This document shows positions 9,722-18,555 of a DNA stretch of 64,000 bases, piece by piece. The position numbers and the translations under genes are program-made. The notes beneath the pieces are model-generated. The model searched no databases. It worked only from the letters and a program-made list of their open reading frames with translations, and had not been told where the DNA came from. Within the stretch, counting starts at the first letter, position 1. Every line of letters starts with the position of its first letter. This DNA comes from Desulfonauticus submarinus (GTDB lineage: Bacteria > Desulfobacterota > Desulfovibrionia > Desulfovibrionales > Desulfonatronovibrionaceae). The stretch covers positions 423,318-487,317 of the forward strand of contig NZ_FNIN01000001.1 of NCBI RefSeq assembly GCF_900104045.1, read 5' to 3'.

Positions 9722-10378
9722 TTACTTCAAATTATTAACCAAAAACTGTTTCAATGTCCAAAAATTTGGAATATACATGTCGCATTTTAATTTTCTATTT
9801 TTATAACTCCAAAACAATACGTTACTATTCCTTGCGCATTCCTCATCTAGCTTAGAATCTCCAATATAAGCAACTTCTTCTGAAGATATTTTCCATTTAT
9901 TTAAAATAAAATAAACACTTTCAGGGTGAGGCTTTGAATTAGAAATCATACTAGCTGTTACCACTGGATAGAAATATATATGTAAATTATAATAATACAA
10001 AATTGGAAGCATTGTATTTGTTCTGTTAGTATTGATAGCAACCCAAATACCTTTATTCTTTAAAAATAAAAGCAATTCTAAAAGTCCATCTTCCATTTTA
10101 AGATATTTATACAACTCTTTATAATTAATAGCTTTTCTAATCTCTTCTATTCTATCCCACAAAGAACGAGGTAATATCTTATAAAATGATTCATATACAG
10201 AATGCATGTGAACATAATCTTCCTCCTCTGGAGTTAGAGGAGGAAGATTATGCATTTCTCTAGCCCAGTTATAATATTTTATATTAGCTAGCCGTGAATC
10301 AAATAATACTCCATCGCAGTCAAAAATAATTCCTTTCACTTGCCTTTTCAATCTTGCCAAAGGATTGCAAATAACCAA
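9722..10378 (-). CDS. HAD-superfamily hydrolase, phosphoglycolate phosphatase-like
   Basis: A 218-residue HAD phosphatase. Motif I is GIIFDCDGVLFDS (nucleophile Asp and acid/base Asp, residues 18-30), motif II is INTNRT, the motif III lysine is in SKPHPESV, and motif IV is YIGDSKLDEECARN. The helical cap lies between motifs I and II, as in the PGP/Gph subgroup. The start is TTG 10378 with AAGGAG 7 nt upstream. The substrate cannot be read from the sequence. The cap region contains an unusual perfect inverted repeat in the DNA (10213-10252), described separately. Confidence 0.82.
   Translation of the reverse strand: MVICNPLARLKRQVKGIIFDCDGVLFDSRLANIKYYNWAREMHNLPPLTPEEEDYVHMHSVYESFYKILPRSLWDRIEEIRKAINYKELYKYLKMEDGLLELLLFLKNKGIWVAINTNRTNTMLPILYYYNLHIYFYPVVTASMISNSKPHPESVYFILNKWKISSEEVAYIGDSKLDEECARNSNVLFWSYKNRKLKCDMYIPNFWTLKQFLVNNLK
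10213..10252. repeat. Perfect 17-bp inverted repeat inside the HAD gene
   Basis: The arm at 10213-10229 (CATAATCTTCCTCCTCT) is the exact reverse complement of the arm at 10236-10252, with a 6-nt loop between them. It lies fully inside coding sequence (encoding residues around NLPPLTPEEEDYV), has no U-tract, and would form a very stable mRNA hairpin. Its significance is unknown. Confidence 0.9.
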
Positions 10379-10393
10379 ATTTTTTCTCCTTAA

Positions 10394-12040
10394 CTAGGCA
10401 TCTGGGAAAAGTTGAGCTGACATTTCTCTTAACTTATATTTTTGTATCTTACCACTTGCAGTCATAGGGTATTCTTTTACAAAGGCAATATATTTAGGAA
10501 TTTTATACCTAGCAATCCGTCCCCTACAAAAATCCTTAACATCTTCTGGAGTAAGATCGTAACCTTCTTTTAAAATAATAAAGGCTCCCACTTCTTCTCC
10601 ATATTTTTTACTAGGCACGCCTACTACCTGAACATCTTGAATACCTTCCATATTATATAAAAATTCTTCTATTTCTCTAGGATAAATATTTTCTCCGCCT
10701 CTAATAATCATATCTTTTAAACGGCCAGTAATGCTCAAGTAGCCATCTTCATCCATTACTCCTAAGTCACCAGAATGTAGCCATCCATCATTATCTATAG
10801 CTTCTTTAGTAGCCTCAGGCATATTATAATATCCTTTCATTACATTATATCCCCTACAACATACTTCCCCTTGCACGCCTGGAGGAACAGGTTTACCTGT
10901 ATCTGGATCTACTAATCTTACTTCTATTTCAGGCAAAGGTTTGCCCACGGTTTCTACTCTTTTTTCAATAGGATCATTTACTCTTGTTTGGGTCATAACT
11001 GGAGAAGCTTCCGTAAGACCATAACAAATAGTAATTTCTTTCATATACATTTTATCCATAACTTGACGCATCACTTTTATAGGACAAGGAGAACCTGCCA
11101 TAATACCTGTTCTAAGAGAACTAAAATCAAATTTAGAGAAACTTTTATGTTCTAAAACAGCAATAAACATGGTTGGTACACCATAGAGTGCAGTACATTT
11201 TTCTGCCTCAATAGAAGCCATTACTAAGTAAGGATTAAAACTTTCTAAAATAACCAAAGCAGAAGCATGCGAACAGGCTGCTAACACACCTAATACACAT
11301 CCAAAACAATGAAATAATGGTACAGGCAAACAAATCCTGTCATTCGGGCCAAGTTTTTGATTCTCACCTATCCAATAACCATTATTTACTATGTTATAAT
11401 GAGTAAGCATGACTCCTTTAGGAAAACCTGTGGTACCAGATGTGTATTGCATATTTACTACATCATGAGGAGAAAGGCTTTTTTGCCTAGCCAGATATTC
11501 AGCTTCACTAATTAGTTTTCCCATTGCCATTAACTCTGGCAAAGTATACATACCCCTATGCTTTTCTTGACCTAAGAAAAAAACTCTTTTTAGATTAGGA
11601 AACTCTCTACTACTCAAAAATCCTCTTTGTTGAGTTTTTAGTTCAGGAACCAAATCATAAATAGTTTGGACATAATCAGTATCTCTAAACCCATCTATTA
11701 AAAAAATATTTTCTGCTTCAGACTGTTTTAAAAGATAAGCTAACTCATCTCGTTTATAATAAGTATTTACTGTAAGTAAAACAGCTCCTATCTTAGCTGT
11801 AGCAAATTGAAGCACCACCCAATAAGGCACATTTGTAGCCCATACAGCTACTTTTTCTCCTTTTTTTACTCCCAAGGCCATAAGACCTTTTGCCACTTGA
11901 TCCACTAAATCAGAAAATTCTTTATATGTTAAACGAAAGTCTCTATCCACATAAACCACAAAGTCATTGTCTGGATAATTAGAAACAGCCTCATCCAACA
12001 ATTGGCCGAGGGTTATTTCTCTTAAAGGTTTATCCCACAT
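10394..12040 (-). CDS. AMP-dependent acyl-CoA ligase (FadD/ACSF2-like)
   Basis: A 548-residue ANL-superfamily adenylating enzyme. The P-loop-like A3 motif [14 protein letters not shown] is near residue 198, the YGLTEASPV motif (A5) is in the middle, and [40 protein letters not shown] covers A7-A8. The catalytic lysine region [13 protein letters not shown] is at the C-terminus. It activates a carboxylic (probably medium or long-chain fatty) acid to its CoA thioester. The cognate XRE-cupin regulator lies directly upstream (15 bp), a pairing seen repeatedly in Deltaproteobacteria, suggesting ligase control by that regulator. Exact substrate unknown. Confidence 0.85.
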   Translation of the reverse strand: MWDKPLREITLGQLLDEAVSNYPDNDFVVYVDRDFRLTYKEFSDLVDQVAKGLMALGVKKGEKVAVWATNVPYWVVLQFATAKIGAVLLTVNTYYKRDELAYLLKQSEAENIFLIDGFRDTDYVQTIYDLVPELKTQQRGFLSSREFPNLKRVFFLGQEKHRGMYTLPELMAMGKLISEAEYLARQKSLSPHDVVNMQYTSGTTGFPKGVMLTHYNIVNNGYWIGENQKLGPNDRICLPVPLFHCFGCVLGVLAACSHASALVILESFNPYLVMASIEAEKCTALYGVPTMFIAVLEHKSFSKFDFSSLRTGIMAGSPCPIKVMRQVMDKMYMKEITICYGLTEASPVMTQTRVNDPIEKRVETVGKPLPEIEVRLVDPDTGKPVPPGVQGEVCCRGYNVMKGYYNMPEATKEAIDNDGWLHSGDLGVMDEDGYLSITGRLKDMIIRGGENIYPREIEEFLYNMEGIQDVQVVGVPSKKYGEEVGAFIILKEGYDLTPEDVKDFCRGRIARYKIPKYIAFVKEYPMTASGKIQKYKLREMSAQLFPDA

Positions 12041-12055
12041 TAAACATTGCCTCCT

Positions 12056-12628
12056 TTAATTTTCTGGAAAATAGAGTACAGCGTAGATCTTTGCAGGAGT
12101 CTCTCCTTTACAAGATAAATAGTGTGGAACAATAGAATTATAATAAACACTATCTCCGGCTTTTAAAGTATAAACTTCTTGACCATAAATCAATTCAATT
12201 TCTCCAGAATGAACTACGATAAACTCTTCTCCTTCATGAGAAGAAAGCTTTTTTTCTTTTGCAGATTCAGGTAAAACTTCTATAAAAAAAGGTTCCATAT
12301 GCCTATCACTCTTTCCCTTTCCAAGAGAATAAAAACGCAAAGCTGCTGGTTTGTCTTTGCCTTTTAAAATACTCAATTCTTCTTCTCTTTCCTCTAAACG
12401 AATAATAAGAGGGTCTTGACTAATTGTATCATCTAAAAAGGTACCTAGCCTGGTTCCCAGAGCTCTAGCAATTTTTAGCAAAGGACCTAAAGATGGATAT
12501 ACTCCATCTTCTTCCACAGCCTTTAAAAAATTTACTTCTAACCCTGTTCTTTCAGCCAGTTCTTCTAAGGAAATTTCTTCCATCTCCCTAAATTTTTTAA
12601 TTCTGGCGCCAACCTTTTCAGTTCCCAT
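12056..12628 (-). CDS. XRE-family transcriptional regulator with C-terminal cupin domain
   Basis: A 190-residue protein with an N-terminal Xre/Cro helix-turn-helix (about residues 5-60: ARIKKFREMEEISLEELAERTGLEVNFLKAVEEDGVYPSL in two halves). The C-terminal cupin_2 sensor domain (about 110-185) contains SHEGEEFIVVHSGEIELIYG and LKAGDSVYYNSIVPHYL. Cupin-XRE regulators usually sense a small ligand. I chose ATG 12628 because AAGGAGGAGAAG lies just upstream; the in-frame TTG at 12643 falls on that ribosome site. It precedes the acyl-CoA ligase and probably regulates it, together with other lipid genes. Confidence 0.85.
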   Translation of the reverse strand: MGTEKVGARIKKFREMEEISLEELAERTGLEVNFLKAVEEDGVYPSLGPLLKIARALGTRLGTFLDDTISQDPLIIRLEEREEELSILKGKDKPAALRFYSLGKGKSDRHMEPFFIEVLPESAKEKKLSSHEGEEFIVVHSGEIELIYGQEVYTLKAGDSVYYNSIVPHYLSCKGETPAKIYAVLYFPEN

Positions 12629-12639
12629 CTTCTCCTCCT

Positions 12640-13362
12640 TCAAATCTTTTTCCTATATATAAATTTTCTAATTTTCCCTTTTTTTACTTCCATCTCTCCT
12701 AAAAGTTCTTCACTATCTTGAGTTGACTGCCACCGAACCCCCATCTCAGTTAACTCATTAAAAACATTTTCTGCAACTACTAATAACTGAAATTCTTTTG
12801 GAAGAAAATAATCAAAAGCAGGTAAAAGTGTATCCAACTTTACTTCATATTTAACAATAAAGTTAGAAAAAAAATCCTTAGTTTTAAAACTATCTTCTAC
12901 ACCTAAAAAAGTATGCATTTTCTCCAATTTATCTTCTACTTCTTTTTCCAATTCAATAATTTCTTTTATTCTTTCTTCATACGCATAAAACAAAATTAAA
13001 ACCATATGATACTTAACTGCTTCATTTAGTTTATCCTTCTTCCCTTTATTATCTTTAATGTTATCTTTAGATAAACTTAACAACTCTGACTTTAAAGAAC
13101 TCTCCCCTTCTGGATCAAACAAAAATTTTTCTTGCAACAAATAAGATTCCATGTCTCTTAAATTCTTAAATTGAGAACCAAATTCTAAACAAAAACGAAG
13201 ATAAGAATGAACTTCTTTTTGGGAAAATGGTAAATTTAAAGGAGTAAAAAAATTTTCATCATCATCCTCAAAACCTACATTTAAAAATTTACCTTTATCT
13301 CTAATTTGAGCATCAACATAGTCCCGATGTAAGTAAGGGAAAAATATCAATTCCGTCTTCAT
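12640..13362 (-). CDS. Uncharacterised conserved protein, helical
   Basis: A 240-residue soluble protein that I do not recognise as a named family. It begins MKTELIFFPYLHRDYVDAQI and is rich in charged helices (coiled-coil potential about residues 135-160). It has a low-complexity lysine/aspartate stretch near 100-112 and no signal peptide or membrane segment. It lies between a Cys-rich small protein and the XRE-cupin regulator, with short gaps. Its frame overlaps the far-upstream TTG of the regulator, so the genes look co-transcribed. Codon use is like its neighbours. I have the impression that Desulfovibrionales carry similar genes in this setting, but could not verify it. Confidence 0.7.
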   Translation of the reverse strand: MKTELIFFPYLHRDYVDAQIRDKGKFLNVGFEDDDENFFTPLNLPFSQKEVHSYLRFCLEFGSQFKNLRDMESYLLQEKFLFDPEGESSLKSELLSLSKDNIKDNKGKKDKLNEAVKYHMVLILFYAYEERIKEIIELEKEVEDKLEKMHTFLGVEDSFKTKDFFSNFIVKYEVKLDTLLPAFDYFLPKEFQLLVVAENVFNELTEMGVRWQSTQDSEELLGEMEVKKGKIRKFIYRKKI

Positions 13363-13382
13363 TCTACCTCCAGCTTAATATA

Positions 13383-13748
13383 TCATTTTTTATCCCCTGA
13401 TAGTTGGAAAAAATCACATCGCCCTTTACATTCTGGTAAATTTAAAAGACAAATATCCCCATATAAATAGCGACACAGACTATCCCCACCTTCTTGAAAC
13501 CTAGAACAAGTTTTCATCTCCTCATATCTTTGAAGATCTCCTTTGGACCAAATTTTTTCTACCATTTCTAAATCTAAACCAAAAATCTCTGCCCTATCTA
13601 GTAAATTATCATAATCTTTTTCCCATTTCTGCAATATTTTACATCGAAATTTGGTAAAATACCCTGGATTTAGGATTTCTTCATACAGACAAAAGCCTAA
13701 GCGAAAAAAAATACAATCTTTGGCAGGTAAATAAACAATTTTAGCCAT
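13383..13748 (-). CDS. Uncharacterised cysteine-rich protein
   Basis: A 121-residue soluble protein with eight cysteines: single Cys near residues 12, 21 and 35, TC near 80, LC near 91, IC near 99, and a final ECKGRC. The spacing does not match a standard ferredoxin or zinc ribbon, but could ligate a metal or Fe-S cluster. No family name is offered. It is the first gene of the leftward unit and faces the amino-acid transporter operon across a 262-bp intergenic region. No good ribosome site sits at the usual distance from ATG 13748; the nearest AGGAG is about 17 nt away. Confidence 0.65.
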   Translation of the reverse strand: MAKIVYLPAKDCIFFRLGFCLYEEILNPGYFTKFRCKILQKWEKDYDNLLDRAEIFGLDLEMVEKIWSKGDLQRYEEMKTCSRFQEGGDSLCRYLYGDICLLNLPECKGRCDFFQLSGDKK

Positions 13749-13864
13749 TTAAATATTTAGAAAAACTCCTTTACAAAGGATAATTAAATCTAAAATCTAA
13801 ATTCTAGACCACCTCTATACCCTGATTAGCCCTCATTGCCAAGAAATATTCTTTAAGAGATTAA

Positions 13865-13892
13865 ATTATATCCAAAACTTTTTCATTAACCA
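13865..13892 (-). promoter_or_regulatory. Possible promoter for the leftward Cys-rich/XRE operon
   Basis: On the minus strand a perfect TATAAT (13870-13865) is preceded, after a 16-nt spacer, by a weak -35 TGGTTA (13892-13887). It would give a leader of about 110 nt. The -35 is poor, so this is tentative. Confidence 0.3.
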
Positions 13893-13926
13893 TCTAAACA
13901 ATCTAAACTGAAAAAAATTCATTTGT

Positions 13927-13955
13927 TTGACAAATACTATACCCTCGTTTATGAA
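13927..13955 (+). promoter_or_regulatory. Sigma-70-type promoter for the amino-acid ABC transporter operon
   Basis: A perfect TTGACA (13927-13932), a 17-nt spacer and TATGAA (13950-13955) precede the ATPase ATG at 14011 by about 55 nt. No other gene lies between, so this is the likely start of the transporter transcript. Confidence 0.55.
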
Positions 13956-14010
13956 ATAGGTTTAGATTTTTGACTTTTGTCCAAATTATTTAGGAGAGGT
14001 AATAAAAATT

Positions 14011-14739
14011 ATGGCTTATCTTGAGCTAAGAAATGTAAACAAATGGTTTGGAGATTTTCATGTCTTAAAAAATATTAACGAAACAATTGAAAAAGGAGAA
14101 GTTCTTGTTATCTGTGGCCCAAGTGGTTCTGGTAAAAGCACCTTAATTAGATGTATCAATAGGTTAGAAGAAATAGATAGAGGTGAAATTCTATTTGAGG
14201 GAAAAAATATCCACGATAAATCTGTAGATATTAATAATTTAAGAGCAGAAATTGGAATAGTTTTCCAACAATTTAATCTCTATCCACATTTAACAGTTTT
14301 AAAAAATATAACTCTTGCCCCCATTAAAGTCCGCAAAATGCCAAAAGATGAAGCAGAAAACATTGCTTTGGAACTTTTAGAACGGGTAGGAATAAAAGAC
14401 CAGGCTCACAAATATCCAGCAGAACTTTCGGGAGGTCAACAACAACGAGTAGCAATAGCAAGAGCATTGGCAATGAAACCAAAGGTTATGCTCTTTGATG
14501 AACCCACCTCAGCTTTAGATCCAGAAATGATAAATGAAGTATTAAACGTCATGAAAGATCTGGCAAGAGATGGAATGACAATGCTCTGCGTAACCCATGA
14601 AATGGGATTTGCAAGAGAAGTTGCAGATAGAGTTATTTTTATGGATGGTGGAGAAATATTAGAAAGAGGTACTCCTGAACATTTCTTCACTAACCCAACC
14701 CATGAAAGGACTAAGGCATTTCTAAAAGAAATACTATAA
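14011..14739 (+). CDS. Polar amino-acid ABC transporter, ATP-binding subunit (GlnQ-like)
   Basis: A 242-residue ABC ATPase. Walker A is [14 protein letters not shown] (about 35-48), the Q-loop is in [17 protein letters not shown], the signature [16 protein letters not shown], Walker [15 protein letters not shown], and the H-loop VTHEMGF. The sequence closely follows the GlnQ/GltL/HisP group that energises polar amino-acid uptake. It is first in a four-gene cluster (ATPase, binding protein, two permeases), an order seen in glutamate/glutamine systems. The promoter at 13927-13955 precedes it. Confidence 0.92.
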   Translation: MAYLELRNVNKWFGDFHVLKNINETIEKGEVLVICGPSGSGKSTLIRCINRLEEIDRGEILFEGKNIHDKSVDINNLRAEIGIVFQQFNLYPHLTVLKNITLAPIKVRKMPKDEAENIALELLERVGIKDQAHKYPAELSGGQQQRVAIARALAMKPKVMLFDEPTSALDPEMINEVLNVMKDLARDGMTMLCVTHEMGFAREVADRVIFMDGGEILERGTPEHFFTNPTHERTKAFLKEIL

Positions 14740-14756
14740 ATTAAGGAGGAGGAAGG

Positions 14757-15578
14757 ATGAAAAAATTTTTTACTAGTATTTTAGTAGGCTTAGCAACAAT
14801 AATGATGCTAAGTAGTTTGGCTTTTGCTGGAAAGTTAGAACAAATAAAAGCCAGAGGAAAACTTATTGCTGGAGTAAAAGATGCAGTGGTCCCATTTGGC
14901 TATGTTGATGAAAAGACTAATCAATTAGTAGGTTTTGATGTAGACATTTGTCGCTACATTGCCAACAAGCTAGGGGTAAAATTAGAGTTAAAACCAGTAA
15001 CTTCTGCTACCAGAATTCCCATGTTAACCCAAGGTTCTGTAGATCTAGTTGCTGCTACTATGACCCACAAATTCTCTAGAGATGATGTAATCGATTTTTC
15101 TATTACCTATTTCATGGACGGACAAAAAATCTTAGTAAAAAAAGGCTCTGGAATTAAATCCGTAGCTGACTTAGCTGGGAAAAAGGTTGGAACATCAAAA
15201 GGGTCTACTTCTGAAAAAAATATCAAAAAAGCTCAACCAAAATGTAAAGTACTTTCTTTTGAAGGCTATCCTCAAGCCTTTTTAGCTCTTCAACAAGGTA
15301 AAGTAGCAGCTGTTACTACAGACTCTACTATTTTACTTGGTCTTAAAAACAGCGCCCCTAATCCAGACGAATATGAAATTGTTGGAGATTATATCTCTGC
15401 AGAACCTTATGGTATTGGGTTACCTGAAAATGACTCTGATTTTAGAGATTTTGTAAATAGATGTCTTGTAGATATGTGGAACAGTGGAGAATACCAAAAA
15501 ATTTATAACAAATGGTTTGGTCCCCACTCTAAGTTCCACTTACCTTTAACTTGGAAAATGGAAATTTGGCCATATTAA
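14757..15578 (+). CDS. Polar amino-acid ABC transporter, periplasmic binding protein
   Basis: A 273-residue family-3 solute-binding protein. It has a Sec signal peptide (residues 1-24, ending LAFA-GK) with no lipobox cysteine. The family signature is GFDVDICRYIANKLGVKLELKPV, with VGTSKGSTSEKNIKK and a C-terminal YQKIYNKWFGP. Residues near TRIPMLTQGSVDLVAATMT form the ligand cleft and fit glutamate/glutamine/aspartate binding, but specificity is inference. GGAGGAGG lies just upstream of ATG 14757. A stable hairpin follows the stop (15592-15619), which may enrich this gene's mRNA over the permeases. Confidence 0.9.
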   Translation: MKKFFTSILVGLATIMMLSSLAFAGKLEQIKARGKLIAGVKDAVVPFGYVDEKTNQLVGFDVDICRYIANKLGVKLELKPVTSATRIPMLTQGSVDLVAATMTHKFSRDDVIDFSITYFMDGQKILVKKGSGIKSVADLAGKKVGTSKGSTSEKNIKKAQPKCKVLSFEGYPQAFLALQQGKVAAVTTDSTILLGLKNSAPNPDEYEIVGDYISAEPYGIGLPENDSDFRDFVNRCLVDMWNSGEYQKIYNKWFGPHSKFHLPLTWKMEIWPY

Positions 15579-15591
15579 AAAAATATGACAA

Positions 15592-15619
15592 TTAGGCCAG
15601 GGATAAATCCCTGGTCTAA
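15592..15619 (+). promoter_or_regulatory. Intercistronic hairpin after the binding-protein gene
   Basis: CCAGGGAT (15597-15604), a 2-nt loop and ATCCCTGG (15607-15614), extended outward by TTAGG/TCTAA pairing, give about 13 bp of stem. No U-tract follows. Such hairpins between binding-protein and permease genes commonly stabilise the upstream mRNA or partly terminate, which allows binding-protein excess. Confidence 0.65.
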
Positions 15620-15661
15620 AAACCAAATATCTTAAAAATTTAGAGAGGAGAGGTAAAAACT

Positions 15662-16363
15662 TTGAATTACCAATTTAATTGGAAACTAGTCTTAAGTGGA
15701 GAATATGGCCAATGGATTATAGACGGCCTGATCTTAACTCTAAAAATTTCTGCTGTTTCCATAGTCTTTTCTTTAATTATTGGAACAATCATTGCCGTTT
15801 TTAGACTTTCCAAAATAAAACCTTTGGAGTGGTTTAGTTTAGCTTATACTGAATTTTTTAGAAACACTCCTTTATTAGTACAAATATTTTTTTGGTACTT
15901 TGGATCTGATGCAGTTCTTCCCAAGGCTGTTAATCAATGGCTCTATCAACAAGACTTTGAATTTGCTGCAGGCGTAATAGCCTTAACTGTTTATACATCT
16001 GCCTTTATTGCAGAAGAAATAAGATCTGGAATTAATTCCATTCCTAAAAACCAATTAGAAGCCTCTAGAGCATGTGGGCTTAGCTTTATTCAAGCTATGC
16101 GTTATGTTATTTTACCTCAAGCCTTTAGAATCATTATTCCACCTTTAATCTCTCAATTTTTAAATTTGACTAAAAACTCTTCTCTAGTCATGACTATTGG
16201 AGTCATGGAATTAACTTATATGGCTAGACAGATAGAGTCTTATACATTTCATGGATTTGAGGCATTTACGGTAGCAACTTTAATCTATATCGCAATCTCG
16301 TTAACTATTTCTCTACTGGTAAATTTATACAACAAATATTTTCTCCGTCATATAAAATATTAA
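15662..16363 (+). CDS. Polar amino-acid ABC transporter, permease subunit 1
   Basis: A 233-residue HisM/GlnP-type permease. It has several transmembrane helices, an N-terminal GLILTLKISAVSIVFSLIIG segment, the FFRNTPLLVQIFFWYFG motif, and the EAA loop EASRACGLSFIQAMRYVILPQAFR that docks on the ATPase. Translation probably begins at TTG 15662, since GAGAGGAGAGG lies about 10 nt upstream and no ATG is near. It is paired with the next permease as a heterodimer. Confidence 0.9.
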   Translation: MNYQFNWKLVLSGEYGQWIIDGLILTLKISAVSIVFSLIIGTIIAVFRLSKIKPLEWFSLAYTEFFRNTPLLVQIFFWYFGSDAVLPKAVNQWLYQQDFEFAAGVIALTVYTSAFIAEEIRSGINSIPKNQLEASRACGLSFIQAMRYVILPQAFRIIIPPLISQFLNLTKNSSLVMTIGVMELTYMARQIESYTFHGFEAFTVATLIYIAISLTISLLVNLYNKYFLRHIKY

Positions 16364-16378
16364 AAACGAGGTGAACCT

Positions 16379-17074
16379 GTGCATTGGGATATTGTTTGGA
16401 ATAATTTTGGTTATTTTCTTGTAGGAGCCTATCCAGAAGGTCCTCTTGGTGGCCTTGCTATGAGTATTCTTTTAGCACTAGGCGGTATTTTTGGTGCATT
16501 TTGGTTAGGATTAATAATAGGATTGATGCGTTTATCCAAAAAACCTTGGCTTAAATATCCTTCCCTTGTCTACATAGAAATTGTAAGAGGAACTCCTCTA
16601 TTAATGGTCATATTTTGGTTTTATTTTCTTGCTCCTATTTTACTAGGACATACTTTGCCAGAAGCAAGTAGTGCCCTCATTAGCTTCATAGTATTTACTA
16701 GCGCCTATATTGCTGAAATTGTTAGAGCTGGGGTCCAAAGTTTACCTAAAGGCCAAATGGAAGCAGCTAGAGGAACAGGACTAAATCATTTCCAAGCAAT
16801 GCGCTATATTATTCTTCCGCAAGCTTTAAGAAATATGATTCCATCATTTGTAGATCAGTTTGTAAGTCTTACTAAAGATACTTCCTTGGCTTACATAATT
16901 GGTGTTAATGAATTAACCAGAGCTGCGACCCAAGTAAATAATAGAACTTTAGTAGCTCCTACAGAAATATTTTTAACAATTGCAATACTTTATTTTATTG
17001 TATGTTATGTTTTAACATCTATCAGTCGTAGATTAGAAAAACATCTTGCTAGGTATCAAGCCCGTGGAAGATAA
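16379..17074 (+). CDS. Polar amino-acid ABC transporter, permease subunit 2
   Basis: A 231-residue second permease of the same family, with EIVRGTPLLMVIFWFYF and the EAA loop EAARGTGLNHFQAMRYIILPQALR. The start is GTG 16379 behind GAGGTGA. It follows permease 1 by 15 bp. The C-terminus is basic (RLEKHLARYQARGR) and its coding end overlaps the beginning of prmA, so the unrelated prmA string is probably co-transcribed with the transporter. Confidence 0.9.
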   Translation: MHWDIVWNNFGYFLVGAYPEGPLGGLAMSILLALGGIFGAFWLGLIIGLMRLSKKPWLKYPSLVYIEIVRGTPLLMVIFWFYFLAPILLGHTLPEASSALISFIVFTSAYIAEIVRAGVQSLPKGQMEAARGTGLNHFQAMRYIILPQALRNMIPSFVDQFVSLTKDTSLAYIIGVNELTRAATQVNNRTLVAPTEIFLTIAILYFIVCYVLTSISRRLEKHLARYQARGR

Positions 17075-17918
17075 AAAACTATATGGAGTAGAAATAAAAA
17101 TACCCTCTTCTTTACAAGAAATTGTAGAAGGATATCTTTATTTACTTGCGCCTTGGGGATGGGAAAGTTGCTCTATTGATAGAGATAATATTCAAATAAA
17201 AGTTGTTTTTAACACTTTTAAAGAAGCAAACGATACTATCTCTATTTTAAAAAATAAAATTCCAAACATACAAGTTTCTACCTACCTATTAAAATCCCAA
17301 AACTGGCTAGAAAGTTGGAAACAATTTTTTACACCAATAAATGTAAATAATATGTTTGTCATCTTGCCTTCATGGGAACAAAAAAAAATAGATCCTGCCC
17401 TTATACCTATCTATATTTACCCTGAAATGGCTTTTGGTACAGGACATCACGCAACAACTTTTCTTTGTTTAAAAATGCTTTGTACATTAAAACAATATTT
17501 TGATCCTCATAAAGACTATTTTTTAGATTTGGGTACAGGTTCTGGCATTTTAGGAATAGCTTGTGCTAAACTTGGTTTAAAAGGAATAGGAGTTGATATA
17601 GACAGTCATGCTATCCAAAACGCCAAATATAATATCACTTTAAACCAAATTAACGATTTCTTTACAGTACAAAAAGGATCTATTGAAGATATAAACAGTA
17701 ATTTTTCTTTAATCATAGCAAATATTTTGGCAAACCCACTTATACAAATGAGAGAAAATATAAAAAAACATCTCTGCCCTAACGCTCATCTGATCTTATC
17801 AGGAATATTAATAGAGCAATCTCCCAAAGTTATTTCTTGCTATGAAAAAGTGGGATTAAAACTAAAAAATAAACTCACTCACCAAGAATGGATTGCTTTG
17901 CACTTCCAAAATGAATAA
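17064..17918 (+). CDS. prmA: Ribosomal protein L11 methyltransferase
   Basis: About 284 residues of the PrmA family. The variable N-terminal substrate-recognition domain (to about 100) is followed by the SAM methyltransferase domain with PEMAFGTGHHATTFLCLKML, motif I LDLGTGSGILGIACAKLG, and IANILANPLIQM (NxxxxPL active-site motif). It trimethylates ribosomal protein L11. The start is uncertain. GTG 17064 has AGG 9 nt upstream and overlaps the permease stop by 11 bp; an in-frame TTG at 17046 is the alternative. The neighbours are unrelated (transport, DNA repair). Confidence 0.88.
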   Translation: MEDKKLYGVEIKIPSSLQEIVEGYLYLLAPWGWESCSIDRDNIQIKVVFNTFKEANDTISILKNKIPNIQVSTYLLKSQNWLESWKQFFTPINVNNMFVILPSWEQKKIDPALIPIYIYPEMAFGTGHHATTFLCLKMLCTLKQYFDPHKDYFLDLGTGSGILGIACAKLGLKGIGVDIDSHAIQNAKYNITLNQINDFFTVQKGSIEDINSNFSLIIANILANPLIQMRENIKKHLCPNAHLILSGILIEQSPKVISCYEKVGLKLKNKLTHQEWIALHFQNE

Positions 17919-18555
17919 AAAAGACGTTTTAAAACTAATATATACTAAACTATTCTCAGCTCTTGGACCAAGTCATTGGTGGCCAGGAGAGTCGCCTTTT
18001 GAAATAGCAGTAGGTGCAATTCTTACTCAAAACACAAACTGGAACAACGTAGAAAAGGCAATTCATAATCTAAAACAAGCAAATCTTTTAAATGAACAAA
18101 AATTATTCTCTTTGCCAGAAGAAAAGCTTGCCTTTTATATAAAACCAGCAGGATTTTTTCGCTTAAAAACAAAACGGCTAAAAAATTTCCTACATTTTTT
18201 AAAAAAAGAAGCAAACTTAAAAATCACTAATTTAAAAATATATCCTTTAAAAGAACTTAGAGAAAAATTACTTTCTGTTTCTGGTATTGGGCCTGAAACA
18301 GCAGATAGTATTCTCCTCTATGCTTTAGATAAACCTATTTTTGTAGTAGATGTCTATACTAAACGAATGTTTTCTCGTCATGGCCTAGTACCTGAAGAAA
18401 CTTCATACCAAGAAATCCAAGACTTATTTATGGATAATCTTGATCCTAATGTCCAATTATTCAATGAATATCATGCACTCATTGTTAGAGCCTGTAAAAA
18501 GTGGTGCCTTAAAAATAAACCTAGGTGCGAAGAATGTCCCCTAAACAATATCTAA
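17911..18555 (+). CDS. Endonuclease III-related HhH-GPD DNA glycosylase (COG2231 type)
   Basis: A 214-residue DNA repair protein. Its opening PSHWWPGESPFEIAVGAILTQNTNWNNVEKAI is typical of the endonuclease III-related subgroup rather than Nth proper. The helix-hairpin-helix reads LLSVSGIGPETADSILLYAL, followed by the catalytic Asp in VVDVYTKRMFSRHG. The C-terminal cysteines (C-x3-C-x6-C-x2-C) differ from the Nth C-x6-C-x2-C-x5-C pattern but can still hold a 4Fe-4S cluster. ATG 17911 overlaps prmA by 8 bp. The lesion specificity is not readable. Confidence 0.82.
   Translation: MNKKDVLKLIYTKLFSALGPSHWWPGESPFEIAVGAILTQNTNWNNVEKAIHNLKQANLLNEQKLFSLPEEKLAFYIKPAGFFRLKTKRLKNFLHFLKKEANLKITNLKIYPLKELREKLLSVSGIGPETADSILLYALDKPIFVVDVYTKRMFSRHGLVPEETSYQEIQDLFMDNLDPNVQLFNEYHALIVRACKKWCLKNKPRCEECPLNNI

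Noticed and set aside
17046..17063. TTG 17046 as prmA start
   Set aside because: No ribosome site upstream and larger overlap with the permease gene; GTG 17064 preferred, though not certain.
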